A stretch of 64,000 nt of DNA, from positions 30,173,647 through 30,237,646 of the forward strand of contig CM036758.1 of NCBI GenBank assembly GCA_020796225.1, given 5' to 3'. The notes under the pieces were generated by a model. It made no database searches. It worked only from the letters and a program-made list of their open reading frames with translations, and was not told where the DNA came from. The stretch comes from Arion vulgaris (lineage: Eukaryota; Mollusca; Gastropoda; Stylommatophora; Arionidae). Of the stretch, positions 12,001-24,000 are shown in pieces; within the stretch, counting starts at the first letter, position 1, and each line of letters begins with the position of its first letter. A program made the translations under genes and the position numbers.

Positions 12001-15000
12001 GTTGGTAATCTGCTTATGTGTCTGAATGATTTAATTTGTTGTTTCTTGATGACGTTCAGTATTGATGTTGTACACACTTTTCAGCTACAAACGCTGCGAT
12101 GCCTTCATTTCTAAACTGGTCTGTTCTGATACTCAGCATTCTGTGTAGATACTTCATCTCTGCAGTGACTAGTTTTCTTCTATTGTTTACTTTCAGTGTC
12201 CATGTTTAGCACTGATAACATGCTACTCGTCATCTGATACAGCATATGGGAGTGTGAAAGCAGTTGGTGAAGGTTTTAATAGAAAACATATCAATTCTAA
12301 ATCTTAACATATGCTTAAGAAAACAAAACTTGGAATGTTTGGTGTATTTATGTTCTTTGAAGTACACTTATGTTTATCTTAGACTAATACAACATAACTA
12401 TATTTTGAGAAATTGCTGCTGCATTCAGTTACATAAGATGTAACTACTGTGTACATTAAGTAGGCAATGTTGGCTTTAATGAATGTACAATATATGAGGC
12501 ACATTTTTTCAAGTCAGCTTTGGTAATATATATCAAAAATATACTGACAGAACCAAACATTTACATTATTCCTGAAAATATTCACCATTAACTTCAACAC
12601 ATTTTTAGTATCTTGATACCAGGTTCCTAATTCCAGTGTCAAAGAAGTGTCTTACAAGTGTCTTGAAATATTCAATAACACCTGTTTACAGTTCATTATC
12701 AATTTCAAATATTGCAATGTGAGCCACCACTTTAGATTCATAAAAAGGTGGTAATCACATCGTGAGATCAGGGTGGACAGTCAAATACATCCCAGTGAAA
12801 TTCATACATGCAAAAGCACAATCCCAGTGGACAATAGCCCATGTCTTGTTTTGAACGGTACATCTAAGTTTCATCAGAATTAAGTATTGACATAACTATC
12901 TTCCAACTTTCAAGGAAATCAACAATCAAATAACATTTTTGTCCCAGAAAACAATGGCCAGAATATAATTGACAGAAGGCGCTTTCTTAAACATCTTTGT
13001 CTTTTGGAACCATGTTTGCCACAATTACAACTGTTGCTTTAACGATTTTGTGCAGAAAGTCTAGGTCCCATCTCCAGTCTTTTCTGCATGTTTTCACCAG
13101 TTATTCTGGCACATAGTTTTTTTTAAACATAGGTGTTTTGTCACAATTGTGTATTGCATGGAACATGAACCTTCAAAAAATTAGGATAGACAAAGGAAAA
13201 AGAATGAAAAAACGATTTTCCTTATTTTTTTGTAGTCTCCTTTTTTGTACCAATTCATCTGTCACCAAACTTGTGATGAACACCAGCGTAAACTCCTATA
13301 ATTTTACAGCACTATTGATATGACAAAGATGATTTTGTTGCCACATTATTACTGCAACACCGACAACCAGTCAAAGAAGCAGTCAATGCAATGGTGACAC
13401 ACATGGTTCTCGAAACCAGAGATGTTTAAGACAGCAACTTCTGTCAAAAAGATTATGGCCACGGTTTTCTGAGACAAAAAAAAAGTGTATTTGTTGATTT
13501 CTTTGAATGTGAGAAGATAGTTAATCTCAGTTCTTATTGTGACACACTGAGCAAACTTAGACATACCATTTAAAACAAAAGATGTGGGTTGTTGTCCACT
13601 AAGATTGTGCTTTTGCATGATGATTCTCAATCACACTTTGCACATTGTACTGTTCGGTTGTAAGAATTTCACTGGGAAGGTTTTGACTGTCCACCCTGAT
13701 CTCGCCATGTGATTACCACCTTTCTATGCTTCTATAGTGGTGGCTCGCATTGCAATGGTTTGAAATTGATAATAAACTGCAGACAGGTTCTACTGTTGTT
13801 AATGAATGGATTCAACACACTTGTTCGACACTGGAATTGGGAACCCGATACCAAAAATGTGTTGCAGTCAATTGTGTCTTAAGAAATAATGTAAATATGT
13901 GTGCCTCACTTTTAGCTGCATGCAATAAATTATTTTTATCTCTCATATTTTTCGTATTTTATTAAAAAAATTACTTGAAAAATGCACCTTGTAGATGAGA
14001 AAGTTCAACAGGTTTTACATACAGTTAAATAACATTTGATTATGTATCCATTGAATTTTAGGTGTTGATGCTGTGAAGCATGGAACCTGGGGAGAGTGGA
14101 AGCCAATGTGGATCTGCGGAACTGAACTCACTGGCAGAGTTTTAGGTGTCTATGGTCTCGGAAGGATTGGGTTCAATGTTGCACGTCGTTTGAAACCATT
14201 TGGCTTCACAAAAATCTATTACTCTGATGTGCAGGAGGTTAGTTGTTAATAATAATAGAAGTACACAAGTCCATTTTTAGTTAATGTAACCAACAATTTT
14301 TGTCAGTTAGCTATATCTTGCCACAAGCTCTATAAGGTGATCAAATGATAGATATATCTAATTGTAGAACAGCAGGTTCCAGTGAAAGATGAGGCACACA
14401 TAATCTAGACTGTTAATCACACGATGCTTTAATGTAGTACTTTTCCTATTTTCTACTACAGTTCTTTGGTGTGCTGGGTTGTGGATGCCTCAAGTGATGG
14501 CAGTTAAGAATTGTGAAAAAATGTAATCATTTATACAGATGGCTCAGTGATTTGACATGCGAGGAGCTCATGGGCTTTTGCTGCTCAAGTCAGAGGGGAT
14601 GTTGTGGAGGAAGACAGTGGTGGCTTTGCCCTGACTATGAGCAGTCTCACTATGGACATCATGGTAGTAACTAAAATGATGGTCTGGCAGGAGTCACAGA
14701 CTTTTATCCATGCATGTTTTCTCAGTGCGTGAATGAGTATGCTCAGGAAAAATTGAAACAGGATGGGCTAGGAGACAATGGATGGAGTCACTGAGAAGGT
14801 CTAGGCTGACAAAAATCAGTTAAATTTTTTGCCAGGACATGCAGGTGTAAAGGGAAATAAATGTGCTGATAGGCCTGCAGGTATGGCAGCTGTAGACAGC
14901 GGCAGCAATGGACCAGGCTGATTTAAATTCCCTAAGGGAGAGAGGATGTATACATGATTCAAGTAATAGTGGTGAATCTATAACATTAACCAGACTGCAA

Positions 15001-18000
15001 GAATTCCAAGTCAAATGTGGTGTAGCTAGACAAGAACACTATGCTGGTAGACAAATAAGAATAGTAAACCAACATAGAACCGGTGTCATTAGTTGCCACA
15101 CGCTGAGAGACGTACTGAGGGAGAGAGAGATTGGTGAGCTCTATGACGACTATCCTAGGTCTAACGGCAGTAATGATGAAAAAGACTACTAAAACTAAGT
15201 TCCAATGGTCTGACTTGATTCACAGATTTGTTAATCCATGCATGATTTCTCAGTGAGTATGCTCAGGAAGATTGGGACTGGCTGGGCTCGAAGACAATGG
15301 TTTGAGTCTCAGAAGAGACATAAAAAATCAGTTTTATTTTGATGCCAGGGCACCCAGGCATAAAGGTGAATGAACATGCTGATAGTCCTACAAGTATGGC
15401 TACTTAGAAAATGGATGAGCAATGGACCAGACTTATATTCTGAATGCCCTAAGGGAGAGAGAGTGTGTTAATGATTCAAGGCATGGATGTTGATCTGCAA
15501 CCGCAACCAGACTGCAAGAATATCAAATTAAACAGGCTTTACTGGAGGCTAAAGAAGAATTGTAAACCAACATAGAACAGGTGTTGTTAGTTTCCACATG
15601 CTGATGGTCATACTGAGGAAGAGATTATAGCATTTATGGATAGTTGGTTTGATGTGCATTGATGATGATGGTCTGTCAAAGAAAAAATAACTAAATAATA
15701 ACTTATAACTGTTTTCTCTTTATTCCCACAACAGATGTAAATAACATATAAATGCATTGATACATATTTCATACAAGCATATAAATTGCAGTGGAGACAC
15801 AATGCTCCTATTTGTGGTAGGTTGTCCATGTAATGGCGGTGTGAACAGTATTCATTAGCGCTAGGAGTGCTTCGAAATGTGTTATTAGTGTGTTTTCTTT
15901 ACCATCAAATGTTCAAACAAGGATGAATCTATGACAGGTCCAGCAAACCGGTAGAGGATTTGTTTGTTCAAGCCCCATTGCTCAAGAATTGTGGGGAATA
16001 CTTAGGAAGAAACGCGATAATAACGGCATCCAAAACACACGCACAATAACAAAGCAGGCAGAAGTATCACCAACCTAGAACATAGCAATATGTAAAACAC
16101 CAGAGTTTAGGATAGCGACGTGGAATATTTGTGGATTAGGAGATAAAACAACAGAGATAGTAGAATATATGATCCAACATAAAATCACAATCATGGAGTA
16201 GCCATATTATAAGTACAGGTATTACACTAGAAGAAAAGGACAGGGTATTAAGAAAATACATAAAGATTACGTATTTACATGGCGAGGAACACAACCAGGT
16301 GAAACCAACAAGCATGGTAATAGAGTACACATCAGAAAGAATCATCCGTATCAGAACAGTGCAAGGTAAGAGGAAAGTAACTTACATACAGATTTATGCA
16401 CCATGCAATGACTCATATAGTGAAGAAGAAAGAACCACATTTTCCCACCATTTAAGTGAAAACATTAGTAAAGTCACCCTCCGAGATACAACCGCTTTCA
16501 CATACCTTGGAAGTGTTATTAGCAATGAAGGAGGGGCTGGATCTGACATTAAAAACAGACTAAGTAAGGCACGAAGTGCATTCATGACCCTTCAGACCGC
16601 CTGAAAATCTGCCCAATACAGCATCAGAACCAAGACTAGTATCTATAACAGCTGTGTGCTGTCAACATTGCTGTACGGATCGGAATGCTGGAGAATGACA
16701 GAACAGGATATGTCCAGACTCTCCGCCTTACATACAACTTGTTTGCGAAAAATCTTACGCGTGTACTGGCCACTACTATCTCGAACCAAGAATTGCTTGC
16801 ACGATGCCAACAAGAGAATATAGGCACTATCATCCGAAGACGACGCTGGAGATGGATTGACATGTGATGCGCATGGAGACTGGCTCAGACACGAAAACTG
16901 CACTGAGATGGACTCCAGAGGGTAGGCGAAAGCGTGGAAGACCCAAGACGACCTGGAGGAGAACGATAGAGCAAGAACTGAAGGAAATGAATCATAGCTG
17001 GAACACAATACAGAGGAAGGCCATGAACAGGGAAGAATGGTGTACATTTGTTGCTGCCCTAAACGCCAAGGGCGTAACAGGCTAAAGAGAGAGAGAGGAG
17101 ATTAGTAAAGTCAACAACACTGACAACATATATATTATGGGAGATTTTAACGGAAGAGTTGGGGGCGAAGAACACCATGGGAAACATATCTAGGACCATT
17201 CAGCAACACAACAACGAAATGCAACAGCAACGGGAACACCTGCTTAATATATGTGCAGAACATGATCTATTTATCACCAATACATTTTACCAACATAGGA
17301 AAAGCAAGATATTGACCTGGTATAAATGAAATAATATTAACCAAGCGTCACAGATCGACTTTATACTAGCAAAAAAGAGTGAAAGGAGAATAAAAAATGC
17401 TAGAGCCATCTCAAATGCAATATTAGATTCTGATCATAGACCAGTGGTACTATTTCTACAAAAACCAAATAGAAAACAAGACAGGAGTACAACTCAACAA
17501 ATTGAAATAATAGATATTGAAAAGCTAAATAATAATAAAACCAGGAACCAAATTGAAGGAGCGGTCACAACAGCCTTTAACGTCCTAGAGGGAGTAAGCA
17601 ACATAAACAAAGAATGGCAAACCTTCAAAGCAAATATTATGGATATAGTGAAAGAAAATTGTAGACTTAAAAAGTTAAATAAGCACAAAAAACACACAGC
17701 ATGGTGGAATGAAGAAGTTAAAAGGTCTACACAAGAAAAGAAAAAATGTTTTCGCAGGTGGCAAAAGTCAAAGTTAGATGAAGACTACACCCAATACAGA
17801 ACAGCAAGAATGAATAGTAAAAATAAAGTAAAGTCATCTAAATCAGAATCTTGGGCGGGGGACTGCCTAGAGTAGTTGATAGTAGCTCGGCCTGCTAGCT
17901 GTGAGACGCCTCATAGCTCTGGTTCGAACCTACTGTCCGGCATTTGTTCGAGTCCCCTGGTCTTACTCAGGACGACCTCTGAAGTCTGAGAAAATCTGCC

Positions 18001-21000
18001 TGTATGGCGAGGAATACTAATTACGAGTACATTGAGCACACGGCTGCCAGTGTAAAGTAATTTACAAGGTGCACGCTGCTGCCATTGTAAGAAATTGGAA
18101 AACGGATTTTCACGCAAAAATCAGTTTCAGAGATGAAACTCGCCTGAGTTGAAAGCAAACGAAAGAAAAAAAAAGAATCTTGGGCAAAGTATGGAGAAGA
18201 TTTAGCGGAACTATGCACTAAGGCACCAAGAAAGTTTTACAGAAGCATCAAGGCAATGAGACTAAGAGAAGAACAATTCAATCCAGTCACCATTATAAAT
18301 AACAAGTCTAGGAAACTTCTTACCAACAGCAAAGATATTAAAGACAGATGGAAAGAATATTTTACGGAACTGTTAAACATCGTAATAAATGGCCAAACAC
18401 TGGAGAAAGTTGAACATTTTACATATTTGGGTAGTAAAGTGTCAAACAACGGAGACACGATGAAAGAAATAAACTCTCGTATTGCTATAGCAGCTAGTGC
18501 CTTCACTAAATTAACGAATATCTGGCAATCTCAAGACTAGTATATGCACAAAAGTTAAATTATTTAGGTCATGTGTGATTCCTGTACTGACCTACGGTTG
18601 TGAAAGTTGGAAATCAACAAAGAAAATTGATAAGAAACTGGACAGCTTTGAGAATAAATGTCTACGAAAATTATTAAAAGTCAAATGGAGTGATTTCGTT
18701 TCTAACAACACAGTGAGAGATAGAACACACCAACAACCCATATAAAATATTATAAGGAAACGATGGTGGAAATATTTAGGTCATGTGCTTAGATCAGACG
18801 AAAAGAGACTAAATCGGCAAGTCCTTATGTGGTCACCAGTTGGGAAAAGAAAACGTGGAAGACCAAAGACCACTCTTCGAAGAACCATCCAACAAGAAAG
18901 TAAACTATTGGGATGTAAAACCATACAAGATCTGCAACTGCTAGCAAAGAACCGTATCACATGGAGATCTAAAACCTCTGCCCTATGTGCCGCCTTTGGC
19001 ACAAAAAGAACAAACTAAACTAAACTAACTAACTGTTAAACTGTGAAACACAAGGTACAGAAACATTTCAAATGAAACATGGAAAATACTAACAATTGAA
19101 CATTTTAGAATCCGAAGTTGAAATGGCACTAAATCAAAGCAAAAGAAAAAAAGGCAGCAGGGATAGATGGTATAACAACAGAAATGTTACTTGCATGTAA
19201 AACAACAGCAATAACATGGCTGACCAGAATTTTTAACAAAGCTTGGGAGACACAAGAAGCTCCAGATGACTGGCAGAGAGCTATTATAGTCCCAATATGG
19301 AAGAACAAAGGAGACTAAAGAGAGCGTGAAACATAAGGGGTATCTCTCTTTTGAGCCATATAGGAAAAATGTTTGCAAAAATATTGGAGTGAAGAGCAAG
19401 ACATATATTAGAGCCCCAGTTAAGCAATAGCCAGTTTGGGTTTAGGAGGGTAAGAGCTGCACAGACGCAATGTTTACACTAAGACAGATCTGCGAACAAA
19501 CAATTGAATACAATCAAAGTAAACAACTTATATTTATAGACCAAGAAAAGGCATTTGATAGAGTAAACAGGTGCAAACTATGGAAGAATATGGCGTCCAA
19601 GGACAACTATTAGGTAATATCATGGCCTTATATCAAGATAGCCAGAATACAGTAAGAACTACAGAAGGAATGACTGACTGATTTTCCATTTCATCAGGTG
19701 TTAGACAAGGTTGTGTCCTCTCATCACTAATTTTTATTGCATATATGGATAAAATAACTCAGAGTCAAATTCAGATAATGATGAAATAAATTAACTGCTT
19801 TTTGCAGATGATCAGTGCCTGATACATCAAAATGAACAAGATCTACAACATCATATTGACATCTTGAACAAAAATTGTATAAATCATGACATGAAAATCA
19901 ACAACACTAAAACAGAAACACTGAATATGGGAAGAAAACATGATAAACTAGACATCCATGTCAATGGCACTAAAATAAACCAAGTGAAAAAATTCAAATA
20001 CTTAGGAAGCAAATTCACAGAAGACGGAAGACTAGATAGAGATAGAGGCTAGAGTACAAAAGCAAATGCTGTAACCTACCAGCTAGCCCCATTGTTAAGG
20101 CACCCAAAAATTTCACAGGCAGCTAAGCAACAGATGATCAACAGCATTTTTATACCAACTTTGTGTTACCAGAGCCAAACATGGACAATGAGCAAAGCGC
20201 AGTCACAAAAATAACTACATGTGAAATGTGTTGCCTGCAAAAGTTACCAACAACACCAGAAAAGACAGAGTCAACAACATCAGCATAAGAAAGAAAGTTG
20301 GCACAGAACCTTGCTTGAATTACATTGAGAAACAAAGAATGAAGTGGTTTGGCCACTTAATAAGAATGCATCCAAACTCGACAGTATACAGAGTCTTCTA
20401 CAATAGAACATCGGGAAAGAAGGCAAGAGGAAGACCACGAAATAGATGGTTAGGTGGTGTAGCAGAATCCTGTGAAAGAGCAAAAATAACAATCACACAA
20501 GCCACCAGAACAGCGCAAGACAAAAACAGAAAACCACGACACTGGGCAACAACCCGGTAGCAGTGTGACGACACTGGGCAACAACCCGGTAGCAGTGTGA
20601 CGACACTGTGCAACAACCCGGTAGCAGTATGACGACACTAGGCAACAACCCCGGGTCGTTGCAGTGTGACGACAAAAGAAGAAGTCCATGTAATGAGAAG
20701 TGGTAAGGTCAGAAAGCAGACAATAAGTAATGAACTTCCAGCACTTTAAGACACAAATCAAACAGCTGTTAGATCAACTCATCATCAGGTGCCGTCTCCA
20801 CATCGAAGGTTGGCTGCAATGAATCTCCAGCATCCTCTGTCTTTCGCCTTGGTGTTGCGAACTACCTTGAAAAATCTGGAAATTAGATCAACTACCTTGA
20901 CAAATATGGAAAGCCAAAAATCACTATGGAGGGGGAGGGACAATATTAGACATTTCTGAAAGATAAGGGACTAGGTGAGGCAGACCAGAAGAACAACCAC

Positions 21001-24000
21001 AGATAGAATTGTAGGACATTCCCTCTGATGACTACACACCAAATCTGATCACTACACACCAGGGTAAATGACAGCAATGAAATAAATAATCACTGACATA
21101 TGACTAATACTGTTTTCTTGGCTCCTTAGGTCAGCTATGCCAAGGAGATTGATGCCCAGTTCATAGATTTTGAAGAACTTATTAAAATCTGTGATTTTAT
21201 ATGTGTATGCTGCAACCTTACCCCTCAGGTAATATCATTTTTTTAAAAATGTCTTTGACCATTTTTGTCTCTTTGTTTTGCTTTTTGTCATAAATTCTTC
21301 CTGTTTGCATATTTATTGATCTTATATAAGACAAAATATTTGGTAAAAGATGCAGAAAATAGTGCAAAGCAAAGCACAGGAAGAAATGAACATCAAAGGA
21401 CCACCTTAAATGTAATCATGTAGGGACATCAGTGTTCAGATAAAGATGTAATTTGTGTGGAGTGGGTGTCATTTTGATTATATGTATGTAGTGCTCATGG
21501 TCATCGTTGGCAAGCAAAGGACATAGCGTGTTGCCTCACATTAAGTGCATATTCACTATGTGAGTGTTGAGAGAGAACAATGTCAGAGAAGCCTTTGCTT
21601 CACCTTTGCTTCAAACTCACTGCACCTGTCACTTATTCTGTCCAGTTCACACTGTAATACAGATGGATCTCATATCTGCCCTTGCCCATTTGATAAACAA
21701 GAATATCATTGACATAAAACATTGTCCTGATGGGTCTGACCCTCTGTGTGCTGGTGATCCCGACAGTGTATATATTGAACAAGATCGGTAAAGTCCTTGC
21801 TCATTCAATACACTAGGAACATAATTGACATAAAACATTGTCCTGATGGGTCTGACCCTCTGTGTGCTGGTGATCCCGACAGTGTATATATTGAACAAGA
21901 TCGGTGAAAGTGGTGATTCCTGAGGAAATCTCATTAGGACCTGTTGTGTCTTGATGCCATGAACCACAATGCTTTGATATTATGTGTTCAAGTGCAGCAG
22001 CAATCAATTGATAAGCCTGCCTACATCTGTATATCCATTAGTAACTGTATAAGTGAGTTTCAAGAGACATTGTTATTTGCATCTTCCAGATCAATGACAG
22101 TTACTTCTGTTTCCATTCCCATCTAAAAACCCTCATATGGGGCAGATGCAAAAACTGCTGCATTGCACCATGTGTCCTTTCCCAGGTGACAACCGCCAAG
22201 AGTGAAGGGAAAAAGATCATATGCGTTCATTTTATATGAATTTTTAAAGCAGTTTGACAACAGTGTTTTGCAGGGTGATGATTCTCACCGTGCTTGTCAG
22301 GTTTCTCACCGTGCTCACAATTACCATGCCTCGAGGCTGTCAGGACACTCTACTCAACTTGGGTCCCCACCTCAGGGCTCAGTTTCACCCCATGTGGGCC
22401 CACGTTTCTTTTCTGGATGCGCTTCTCATCCTTTATGTTCATTTGTTCAGTCCTTCCCATCGGCCGGCCGGGAGACTGTGGTAACTGGTGCGGCTTTTGC
22501 CTTGTTACACTTCCATATGTGCGAGTGGGGTCTTTTCCATGTTTAGGCACAGGTCTCAGACAGCTGTGAAGTAAAGGATTAGGAATGGTGCCAGTGTGGA
22601 TACTCTTATAGAAAAGCTTCCATAATTCAGCAATACGTTCTTCCTCTAGACATATTCACTGTTTCTCTTATTTTTGTATACCACCAGATGGATATCTTAC
22701 ATCCTGCATTTCCTTCTATATTTGTTTACTACATTCTTTATCAGTTTTCTTAAGAGTTGTCTTTGAAATGATTCCATTCTTCATTTACCTCAAATATCTT
22801 CAGATGAAGCTTTTCTTAGCTTTGCTGGAATCTTTCTTGGAAGAATTTGTCATTTTCTGCTCAAACTCTTTCCATTTGATTATTCAAATTTGTATTTTCT
22901 TCTTCTTTATTTGTGTGTTCACATTTGGACTTTTCTGTTTATTTACAATCTTTTGTGACTTGTGCCAATGTGACTGTTTTGCTATGACTCTAGCATCAGT
23001 GGGTTCATGAAAGTCTCTTTTCCATGTCAGAATATAATCTATTTGGCTTTTGTATTTGTGTAATTCCATCTATAGCAGATGAACACCTGATAATCTTTGT
23101 GCTGGAAGAAGGTATTGGTAATAAGACAATCATGTTGTATACACATCTCTAATAAGACAATCATGTGTGTACACATTCTAATAGACAATCTGTTGTGTAC
23201 ATCTCAATAAGACAATCATGTTTGTATACACTCTCTAATAAGACAATCATGTTGTGTACACATCTCTAATAAGACAATCATGTTGTGTACACATCTCTAA
23301 TAAGACAATCATGTTGTGTACACATCTCTAATAAGACAATCATGTTGTGTACACATCTCTAATAGTCTTTCAGCATTTCAGCATTTCATTCACTTTTTTA
23401 ATGCCACATTTAACTACATAGTTTGTTATATTCTCTTCTATTGTTTGTTTCCTACTTTTCCATTGAATTCTCCAATTACAAACAAGTGTACCTTTTGTGT
23501 TGATTTGAGAAATGTCATCATGGAGTCCCTCAAAAGTAATCTTCTAGTGTTTTTATTCGATGTAGCTTCAATTGTATGGAGCATATGTTAAGTTATGTTA
23601 TGCAATCAATGTCGTGGTACATTTGGCATTTCCATGCGCCATATGTCCTCCGCTGCAACAGCCATCCTAATGTCCGCTTGCACACCGTACCTATGAGAAG
23701 TTGATTTGTATACTTCTCTCTCTACCACAAAGACGATACTGTCAGACATGTCCAAACTTAACTCCTAATTCTCGCACTCGTTGCAGTGTCTGAGACTCGC
23801 CCATATCACATAAATGAGAGTGTACCACATTGATGACATCGACTCTATTCATACTTCTGCCTGCTTGAGTCTGGGCATTGTTTGCAAGAAAGTCAGCACG
23901 CTTGTTACCTTGCACTCCAGTGTGCACAGCCAAGTCGTTTTCTTGAGATATTATCTCAGAATACTGTCCACCTATTCCACACACAGACTTCCAGATTCAA

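Larger units (their letters stand above)
11196..14061 (+). other. GRHPR: GRHPR intron 3
   Basis: A 2.9-kb intron with a GAATTTTAG acceptor. It holds a hAT MITE, a LINE-G tail and a foldback mariner, listed separately. The remaining stretches (11196-11615, 12240-12487) show no recognisable element. Confidence 0.85.
15836..20683 (+). mobile_element. LINE-D, near-complete RTE-like LINE with three nested insertions
   Basis: It is flanked by a perfect 12-bp TSD and ends in a (GAA)n tail. Removing three nested insertions and one copy of each of their TSDs leaves about 3.2 kb, the size of RTE-type elements. The order is: an endonuclease start ([10 protein letters not shown], about 16120), the endonuclease end with catalytic SDHRPV (about 17430), a linker with [11 protein letters not shown], reverse transcriptase (KAFDRVN near 19550, VRQGCVLS near 19702, FADDQCLIH near 19803), and a [11 protein letters not shown] segment with a basic C-terminus. 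Stops and frameshifts make it dead. It lies inside GRHPR intron 4 in the sense orientation. Confidence 0.88.
14238..21129 (+). other. GRHPR: GRHPR intron 4 with nested transposons
   Basis: The longest intron, 6.9 kb, with a CTCCTTAG acceptor. It contains two RNase H LINE pieces and a complete LINE-D nest, listed separately. In 14238-14500 and 20880-21120 I see nothing recognisable. Confidence 0.85.

Noticed and set aside
16685..19018. Basic [13 protein letters not shown]s as host nuclear proteins
   Set aside because: They are the C-terminal ends of 5'-truncated LINEs, bounded by exact target-site duplications.
22202..22546. A 114-codon GC-rich ORF
   Set aside because: It is antisense to LINE-C RT sequence and has no domain resemblance.
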